A stretch of 64,000 nt of DNA. Origin: Paramecium octaurelia (Eukaryota; Ciliophora; Oligohymenophorea; Peniculida; Parameciidae). The stretch covers positions 1 through 64,000 of the forward strand of contig CAJJDP010000166.1 in NCBI GenBank assembly GCA_905182995.1, in the 5' to 3' direction. Both the position numbers and the translations under genes were made by a program. Positions 54,395 through 64,000 of the stretch are shown piece by piece. Position 1 is the first letter of the stretch; every line of letters begins with the position of its first letter. The notes beneath the pieces are model-generated. The model was given only the letters and a program-made list of their open reading frames with translations. It had not been told where the DNA came from and ran no database searches.

Positions 54395-57300
54395 ATGAAT
54401 ACAATGTTTTAGGTTTTGAATGCTTCACGCATATCCTTATCTGGTTCTAAGCTTAATATTCTATCAAAAGATAAATCAAATACATCTATCTTAATTTTTG
54501 ATTCTGATTACCTTGTGTTTAGGGAGTACATCATGACAAATAAGAATATTTCGACTGCAGTCTGCGATCCAAATATATAGATTTTGCTTATATTTGAAGA
54601 ATTGGAATAGGAATAATTGACTTAGCTTTATTCAGGCGATCTAGAAAAATCATTTACTCCAATTTCAAAAACAATTATTCCAGCTACTAAATTAAGAACT
54701 ATAGATTGGTGTAATAGTAGAATTTGTGCATTAATTTTTGAAAATTGTATTGTCTTATATGATATTTTGTTAAAAAAAATTTTAACAAAAATAAAATCGG
54801 ATTATAATAATATATCCAGATTTTTAATCTCTAAAAGGTTTACTCAACTATTTTTTTAATATTAAGATGGAGAGAATAAATCGATTTGTTTGGTATTAAC
54901 AATAGAGAATTAAAATGAAGTCTAGAAGTTTGAGAATTGTGCTTCCTGTAAATTAATTGAAGAACAAGATGATAATAATTTGTTGATGGTCCAATATCAA
55001 TCTAATAAATTAGCAATAATGCTAGCAAAATTTGATGAAGGATTTAGAATAGAGAGAAAAATTGAGTGCGGGCATATTTATCCTCATTAAAATATTATGA
55101 AAGTTGCATATAGAAAGTAAATGCAAGAATTGCTTTTACTTGATTCAAGCTAAAATTTACATATTTATACAATTAATGCAGATTTTTAGATAAATTAAAA
55201 AGTTCAAACTATTCGAAATATCATTTAATTTAATGTTTCACTTCTAAAAGAAAACTTAATACTTATTGACGATAAAAATCAATTAATTCTATAAAAATTG
55301 GCATCAGAGACCCAAATAGAGTGTTAAATTTATTAAACATAAACGTTATCCTTAGCATCTTAGGTTAAAAAGAGAGCTATTTAGGGTATTTTAACAGATC
55401 CAAATATTGTTTAATAAACTGACCTATTTGTTCAGTAATATCGTTAAGATTTTGAACACTTGAACCCAAAATTTAAAAGTATATTAAATATAAATTTTAA
55501 ATCTCGGTTATTACCTCTAGTAGATTTTAGAATTTTAAATCTTGATTTGCATGATAATTTTAAATTTAAAGAGTTGATACCAAAGATGGATACTTATGCT
55601 GAAACTCAAAGTGTGAAGAAACATTTAAATTAATTGGAGGCTGCTCTCAAAGGAGATAATCCGATCTTATGCGAAGGTGGTGCTGCTTGTGGTAAGACCT
55701 CAATAATACAGTATTTGGCTTATAAAAATCGATAACCATTAATAATAATGAATCTTAGTTCATTTTCTTAAATCTCTGATTTAATTGGAAAAGTTGAAAT
55801 TTTACCAGGTTTTAAATTTGAATATTAACTTGGTCCTTTTGCTAAAGCTGTATAAGAGGGATTGTGGATACTTTTGGATGAAGCTAACTTGGCAAGTGAT
55901 TCAATACTTAGGGTTATTGAAGATGTTCTTGAGCTTGGATACATCACTATCTATGGCTGCTAAATCAATTCTCATGTTGATTTAGTTGATGGAACCTTAA
56001 CTATAAAGAAACATTAAAATTTCAAACTCTTTTTAACTCAAAATCCAGCAACCGATTAAAAGTTTGCTTCCTCAAGAAATATCTTTTCCCCATCTTTGAT
56101 GAGCTAATTTATTACTATTAAATTTGAGCCAATCAGCTCAAATGATCTACATTTCATTATTGACTAGATCATAGGCTAGAAATAGCAAGAATTAAAAGAA
56201 TAACTAAAGCAACATATACCTAACTAATAATTATCCTAATTGTTAATGATAATTTATGAAGAAATAAAATAGAAAAATATGGATGATGGTCTATTCACCT
56301 TAAGAGATATTGTTTAGATTATTGATCTTTTCTTTTTATGCATTGAATAAATAAAGGAGAAAGTTTTAGAAATATTAAGTTTTAAAGATTGTATGAAATT
56401 AATCTCAACATAGTTTATCCCTTTACATAAAAATCGTGAACTAATTAATTATTAAATTGATTAAAATAAAGTTATCTCTAACGCAAATAAATTATTCTTT
56501 TCAACTAAAAATTAGAGAGAGTCAGAAATATAGAATTGGAACAGTAATTAGCCACTTAAATTTCTCTCATTCCATAAATATTTGTTTCAAATGTTAACAT
56601 TGTGTTATAAAACAAAAAGAGCAGCTCTAATTGTAGGACAATAATATTGTGGAAAATTATCAAGTGTTCTCCTTTGGCTTAAATTTTTGAATATTTCAAA
56701 ATATGAAGTATTAGAATTATCATCAAATACCACTACTGAAGATTTATTTGGTAAGTATCAACCAACCTAGAATGGTTTTGATTTTATTTTAGGCCCTGTA
56801 ACCAGATGTTTCAATCAAGGAGCAGTATTAATCCTTACCAATTTTGAAGCTCCAGATTGTGCCTTGATAGAATCACTAAATGGAATATTGGAAAGGAAAT
56901 TTAACTAACTGATTGTATAAAATGAAAAATTCTAAAAACATGAAAATTTTGCAATCATCGCTTTATCATCTGATTTCGAGCTATTAGAAAAAAAAATGAC
57001 CCCATCATTGAAAAGCAGATTCTTAAGTTTGTATATACAATTTAGAGTGAATTTTAATGATATCACGTTATTGTTATAATCAATAGGACTAACAACAAGG
57101 AATTTGTATTTTCCTAAAATTATTGATTAGCTGATGGCATTAGGTAATTGCAAGGATTCATTAAATTTAGCAAAAAAAATTAATCTAATATCATTTAATA
57201 AGATAATTAGATTTTTAAAACCTATTTAAGAAATATAGAAGTTTGCTAAATCTTAATTAAATTAAGCTTTATCATAAAAAATTTTTGAGTGTATAAATTT

Positions 57301-60300
57301 CTTCTTAGCCTTATGCCTGCAAGATAATAAATCCCTTTTGAATGAAAATATAAAAATACCCATAAATTATCAAGAGCTATTATTAAATGATGGTAGATAA
57401 AATAATTATGTCATTACTGAATCAAGAAAAAGGGTTGCAGACATTATTGCAACAGCTATTATTGCTAAAATACCAATAGTTTTACAAGGATCAGCAGGTG
57501 TCGGAAAAACAAAACTTATTTCTACATTCTAATAAACATGCAAATTATTTGAATCAACTAGTTTCCATTATATTAATATGAATTAAAATACAGATATAAA
57601 TGATTTAATGGGATAATTTGTATCTACAGGCTCGAAGGATAAGATAGAATTTAAACTTAAAAAAGGTCCATTATTTTTAGGGATGGAGTAAGGTGGCATT
57701 GTTCTTATAGATGAAGCTAATTTAGCAGATGCTAGCCTACTCAACTTTTTAGCTAATGTAGTCAAGTATCCATCAGAATTTCATGATCCTGTTTCGGATC
57801 AAATAATAAAGGTTCATGAAAAATTTAGAATCTTCTTTGCATAAAACCCTCCATCTTATAATGGCAGAAATTTGCTCCCTGACACGTTGGCTTCTAAAGT
57901 TATAGTAGTTAATGTTCCAAATTACACTTTGGAAGAAGTACTTTAAATTTGCACTGAATCTTAGCCTAGTATACAAAACGAAAATTAGATTTTCATCAAA
58001 AATGGTATGGAATATTTTCTAACTAAATTAATTCAATATCCTAAAGATGGTAATGAAAGATGTTTGAATATTAATGGTACATAATTTACTTTAAGGTAGT
58101 TCATTAGATTTAGAAATCGATTAACCAGAACATGTTTCTCTACAAACGAGCCTAATTGGGAAAATATTTTACAATTACATTAAATGATACTTTTTCCCAA
58201 AAACGCTGATGAAGAATATAACTTGGAATGTTAAATCAATAAAATTGGATACAATTTATTTTTTTCGATAATAAATCAATAAGCTTAATTACAAATATCT
58301 TTTAAACTTAATAAAAAATATTTCAACAAATTTCAGACTTTTGTTGAAAATCTAAACTCAATTTAAAGATTAGCATTATGCAAAATAGCATTTTGCTATT
58401 ATTTTAAAGAAAATATTTTAATTTCAGGAGAAACCTCTTCAAAAACATACTTGTCCAAACTGTTTTCAGAATTAGTGGAATTTTAGAATCAAAATCCATT
58501 TGAATTAATTTATATAAACTCTGAAACCAATATTACAGATTTGTTTGGAAGCATGGAGTCTCATACTAAAAGCTCCTATTATCAATATTGTTTAAGTTTG
58601 ATAAGAAGATTCAATTAGGATATGAATTAAGATGAAAAGAAAACTATTGAAGATTGTTTATAAAAATTAAAATAAAGCTAAAATTCACCAGAGTTCTTCG
58701 ATCAAACTATTAAAAATATTGGTAATTAATTTCCTTTTATTGAAAGAGGATTGACATTTAATGCTAGGTTTGGTGGAGTTGTATGTCTAAAAAATATATC
58801 TTTGGCAGAATAATCTGTTATTGAAGGATTAAATGCTTTATTGGAGATTGAACCACATTTTATTGTAAATGGTTAAGAAATTAAATTACATAAAGAATTT
58901 ATTGTGATAGCAACTATAAATACTACATTTGGAGGTTAATTAAGCGATGCATTAGAGTCCCGTTTAACAAAAATTCGAATTCAAGTTCCAGAGTTTCTGA
59001 ATCCTTCTTAAAAAATAGATGTCTCTTATGAAAAGTATATCATGAATAAAATTCCAGATAAAACTCAATACATTCAAATCATTTTGTTTATAGAGAAAGT
59101 TCTTATTAGTACAAAAGAATATAAAGAGCTTTTCTATTAAAATATATCTAATCGAAAATTCTATTAATGGATGAGTTTTTTGAATTTGGATTTGGAGGCA
59201 ACATATTAATAAAAATTGGCCTTAGGATTTTAATTTGTGGTTTTGGATAATTATAAAGTAAATTTTGAAGAAGTGATTAAAAATCCTGAACTTTAGGAAC
59301 ACTATTAATAGGTTTAAAATAAAATTTAACTTAAATTAAAAGAACAATAGTTTTTCAATTCTCAAAAAATCATTATGAACCCTATTACCAATAAAATAAT
59401 ATAAAGAATATATTCAGCTTTTTCTACTAAATATATACCTTGCCTGATTGGGCCACCTGGAGTTGGAAAATCTGCAATTGCTTAGGAAATTGCTAATATA
59501 ATTAAAAAAAAATTCTGCAGAATTTGTTGCTCAGATTCTTTGAGTGTAGAAGATCTATTTGGATCTTACGCACCAAAGATTGAAAATAATAAAGTAGTAT
59601 TCGTTTTTCAATAAGGTTATTTGGCATAAGCAATATCTTAAAACAGCCTTATTCTATTTGATGAAATTAATCTAGCATCTCCTGAAATATTAAGCACTCT
59701 TTAAGCTTTATTTAACACAGATGAGAAAGAAATTTCAATAAAAGATAGTACATTCATTAAAGAAAAATGCGTATTTTTATGCTCAATGAATCCTTCTACA
59801 TATTAAGGAAGATAAGAATTACCTTAATGCATATCAAATCTATTATGTGAAGTGTACATTGAAGCATTCAATATTGATCAAGTAATTGAAATATTTAAAT
59901 TGAAATATTAAAAGGAAATCATATAATTGTAAAAGGCTGGAATTAATTTTACTATAATTTTAGATTTACATAAAGAGCTTGCTTTGTTAGACTAACAATA
60001 ATAAAAATCTAAATATGCCTTTAATATAAGATTTTTGGAAAATCTTCTGTCTCTTTTCAGCTAAAATTTTTTGAAACAAAGATAAAAATTAAATAATGAA
60101 AATCTTTAATTAGAATTAATAATTGTTTGTTTAGATATTATTTATGTGTAACACTTTTATTAGACAGAATTTTCACAATAAGTACTAAAAATAATATTGG
60201 ATAAATTCGGTTTAAGTTAAGATTAATGGAAAAAACGAAGAGTATTCTTAGAACAACAGGCCAATGTAATTAGAATAAGTAGATAAATCGAAAAGGAGTT

Positions 60301-63300
60301 TGTACCCATATTTAATTGGGTTTTATCAAATTAGATCATTCCTTAACTTTCCAATAATTCTTTCGTTATTAACATACAAAACTCTATTATTTTAGAGAAA
60401 CTCTTTATTGCAATAAATTCTAAAAAAGTAATATTATGTTAAGGGGATTCTTCATCCGGAAAAACCTCATGCATTATCAAAATGGCAAATCTTTTGAACT
60501 AAAGATTTATTTTGTTGCCAATTCATAGCGATTTAGAAACTAATGATTTACTTGGTAGTTTTGCTTAAGTGAACCCAAATCATGATGAAATTTAACAAGA
60601 ATTAGAGAGGTTATCAAAAAAATTAATATATCAAAAAAGAAGATTAATTGGATAAAACTAAAACGGAATGCAAATGAAATATGTTGAAGGAGTTTTAAAA
60701 ATTTGTTGTAAATTTGGTTATTGGTTAATTTTGGATAATATAAACCTAGCAAGAGCTGAAATAGTGGAAAGGTTAAATTCTTTAGGAGAAGATTAGCCTC
60801 GTTTCTTTAATAATGAATTTGGTGACTCAAACACTTACATAATTCCACATGAAAATTTTCGATTAATATGTTTGTAAAATCCCACAAGAGTGGATTAAAA
60901 TTAATTGTCTCCTCCCTTTTATAGTAGATGTATTAAAATCAATTTTGAAATTGATCTAAAACATAATTCAAACGATATTATTGAGATTTTAACCATAAAA
61001 GGTTTAGGGTAATAATCAATTTAACAAGATAATGTTATTTTAGCAAATAATTTATTGAAGTAAGTCATATTTATCAAAGAACATACAAATGCTATAATTA
61101 ATTTAAGAAATATAATAAAAGCCTTCAAAATGATACAAGAAAATGGATTTTAATAGTATGATTAAATAATGGAAATTGTTTTTGGCTCAGAATTTAAAGA
61201 ATCCAAAAAAAATCCATATTTTCCTATCTTTGATTTACAGTCTCATAATGTTCCAGATACTATTATTGATAATTACACTGATTCAAGATTAAATAAATTA
61301 GTCTCAAGCACTTTGAAAACTATTGATATACCTAAAAAATTTCTAGATTTAAGAAATATTAGTTAATTTTTAAAAGCAAACTTGTCATAAAAAGAAATTT
61401 AGGTTAATTAAAGGTTCATTGAAGGTCTAGGTCAATAAATTTTTCTAGTTAACTTTTTAGAGGGGAATTAATATGATTTAGGATGTTATGAATTTCAAGT
61501 TTAAGGAGAATTAATTAAGTAGTTTGGTTAACAATCTATAAAAATATATCCTACATTTTTGTCCTTATTTATAAAAAGTTAAGAATTGAAGAATTTGTTA
61601 GTCAAATCTAAATTTTTATTTTAGAAATAATCTATTTTAGCTGAGGCAAGATTATCGGAAGGTCAAATGCTAGTATCGATTTAATAACCGAATGATTTAT
61701 TTTTGGTTCCATTGATTAATTCTCTTATTGGACCATCCTAATAATAGTTTTTTAAGATTTTTAAGCATATGCTCTCCAAATCTGAGATTGAATGCTCAAT
61801 GTAGCTAGATTAATATATAGAAATTTTCTTCAATTTTAAATTACTTGATTATTCATTATCGTATATTCCCAATCTTAAATTTAAGAATATATCTGGGCAA
61901 ATTTCTTTTAATAAAGAAAATATTGTAACACAATTTTCACTGAGTTTTGATTTATAACTTGAATTAAATTAGTATTTTATTAAGAAAGAGCTCTTTAGCA
62001 GAGTAGATAATTTAAGTTCATTTAGAGGAGAGATTATTATTCCCCCTGAAAATTAAATTAATATTTTTTAAGATTATGGTTGCTTCAATTTATTCTCAAA
62101 TATCAATATAGTTTAATCTCCCAAATTTGCCTCATATTTAGATCTTAAAGAAAGAAAATTAGAAATAAATTTAGAATGTGAAAATTCTATTTAAATATAT
62201 AAGTTGCCATTTTATATTAGAATAAATAGAATTTTAGCATATTTATTATTAAAGGAAAAAATTACTCTAAATGGAAATATTCAATGTACATTTCAGATAT
62301 TTGAAAAGGATTTTTGTAGTTTAACGGCACGAATTGAAAAATAAAAATTAAAATTATAGTTATCTTAAGAGTAGCATTAAATTAATTGTTAAAATTTCAT
62401 TAAATAATTTTTATTAAATTATTTTGATAGCAATAATTATTTTCTTTAACTATTTGTGGAGAATTAAAAGACAATTATAAAGAAATTGGATTTGATCACT
62501 AATGCACTCTACTGGAATTGTGAATTTAATTTTTCAATAGATTGGAAAATGAATATTTTTCAAAATATTCATTTAGAAGTGAAAAATATGGATATCTATT
62601 GTCATATTGATCCTTAGACAATGAACTTTACTATTTGTTTCACTATTGAAATTCTTAAATTTATTTTTGAATTTTAAGTGGTTTTTGACTTTTTATCTTT
62701 GTTTTCCAAATAAAAAAAAAAGTAAATGAAGATGATTTTAAAAACAGGAAAAAATTCTCCTTATCTAAAAGATATCATAGAGGTATTTTCAATTGAATTG
62801 AAAAACTAATTATAAACTATTTCTGGATTTAATCAATAATAAACTAAATAATTTAAGAGGAAGGAAGATTTTCCATAATTATTCAATGTTGATAACTTTA
62901 GAAAATTAGGAGAACAACTTTCATAACAATTTGAAAAAGAAGTTCAAGAATTCCAAACTTCAAATGAGCTTGGATCTAAATTAAGATTTGAAGAATTTTA
63001 ATCCAATTTGAATGAAAAACTTGAAAAAGAGATAAATTTAAATTATGAAGAAAATAACAATTAGAAATTTATTTTATCTCAAGAATCTTTTATAATATGG
63101 GATGATTAAATCGAATTGAAATTTAGCGTCGATCTATTAAACCAATGGAATGTATCCAAATACTTAACCCTTTGTCAATGTGTTTTAAATGTTAAAGCAA
63201 AAAATTAAAGTTTTGAGTTGAATTTAAATGGCTTTATCAAAGTTATGAATATGACTCTAAATAAGTTTTAGTTGTTACTAACTCCTAACAGTTCACTTGA

Positions 63301-64000
63301 TTTAAAAATCGAAAATTAACCCTTAATAATGTAGATCAATCCAATTAGTTTCGGTTTTGGCTTGCTTGATTCTAATTTTGAAGATTTAGATATTTTTCCT
63401 AAATTAGATTAAATTGTTAGATTTTAATACAATATGTTATCTCAAAAGTTTAATGGAGAGTTTAATGTTGTGAAACAAAATAGTAAACAGAATTTTTCTG
63501 ATTTATAATTTGAGAATGTAAAATTAGTATTTGGTTCATCTGATAATTTAAGGAATATCTTCGCAACTTTGGAAATAAAAGTAATTTTCTTTAAGCAATA
63601 AATTAATTTTTATTTATAATTTTAACCCCAATAAATTAATAAACCTAAAAGTTTAATTAAATAATTAAAATTTACTTCCAATTCATTAAAGAATTTTAGT
63701 TTCAATGAATTCTTAGAGAATAGTGTTGGAATAACTCTTTCATAAAAGAAATTACAGTTTGATGTTGAAAATTTTGAGTTTTTGTTTAAATTAGAGAAGA
63801 ATTTATCTTGGAAATATTCTATAATATTATAGATATAAGATAGTTAATGTCAAATTTTAGAGAATTTTGTAAGACTTCAAAATTTAAATGGTTCGATTCT
63901 GTATAAAAATTAAAGTTGGGTGGATAGTTGTATATCAGGGATATGCTTTGTTCGTGATTTTAACTTAGGATCTTTTAATCTAATTTTTAACAAGGAAGTA
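54395..64000 (+). CDS. giant AAA+ protein: propeller-like N-terminus plus six midasin-type AAA modules (3' partial)
   Basis: One frame open from ATG 54395 to the window end (3202 residues, no TGA, no intron needed), continuing beyond. Residues 1 to about 400 are strand-rich repeats resembling a WD-type propeller. Six AAA modules follow about 320 residues apart. P-loops: GGAACGKTS (428), VGQQYCGKLS (about 748), GSAGVGKTK (1032), SGETSSKTY (about 1345), GPPGVGKSA (1686), GDSSSGKTS (2017). Walker B: LLLDEANLA (Asp 495), ILTNFEAP, VLIDEANLA, VVCLKNISLAE, LILFDEINLA, LILDNINLA. DEANLA/DEINLA and AQNP-type sensor segments place it in the dynein/midasin AAA_5 group. After about residue 2300 the sequence is strand-rich without a known domain up to the window edge. 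Midasin strips factors from pre-60S ribosomes; whether this is midasin or a paralogue needs the missing C-terminus (MIDAS domain). Confidence 0.85.

Overview
This window is ciliate nuclear DNA, most like Paramecium. The intact genes read through only if TAA and TAG are Gln and TGA is the sole stop. Introns are 22-33 nt and start with GT, mostly GTA. The DNA is AT-rich, and in the gene-dense half neighbouring genes are tens of bases apart. All start, stop and intron positions come from reading the sequence by eye under this code.

Layout. Bases 1 to about 9.4 kb hold no gene I recognise (one gap base at 2152 and one weak minus-strand open frame). 9.4-17.2 kb is one intronless 2593-residue protein with a NACHT-like NTPase, pentapeptide-like repeats and a WD40 propeller. 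17.8-22.3 kb is a minus-strand zone of decayed TPR coding sequence and a WD40 gene of unresolved 5' end. 22.7-25.4 kb carries a ubiquitin fusion gene. Both of the last two zones contain an apparently identical direct duplication of about 1.33 kb whose copies are separated by a single N, almost certainly assembly overlaps. 25.6-29.2 kb is a cysteine-rich membrane protein, followed by a WD40 remnant, a divergent serine hydroxymethyltransferase and 2 kb of decayed sequence.

From 34 kb the window is compact: a RING/B-box/LRR protein convergent with a coiled-coil protein, then four minus-strand genes. Three of these concern membrane lipids (phospholipid scramblase, lipin-type phosphatidate phosphatase, oxysterol-binding-related protein); the fourth is large and unrecognised. 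A divergent 69-bp gap leads to proteasome subunit alpha 7. After that come an unknown protein, alpha-tubulin N-acetyltransferase, two small unknown proteins, and from 54.4 kb to the window end a giant protein with an N-terminal propeller-like region and six midasin-type AAA modules.

Points most worth checking: the ubiquitin precursor whose second and third units lack GG and the chain-forming lysines; the six-module AAA protein whose intact and degenerate ATPase sites alternate; the SHMT paralogue that lacks two active-site residues; recurrent AAG 3' splice sites; and an optional intron that decides whether the PH-like part and the sterol-binding domain are one protein or two.
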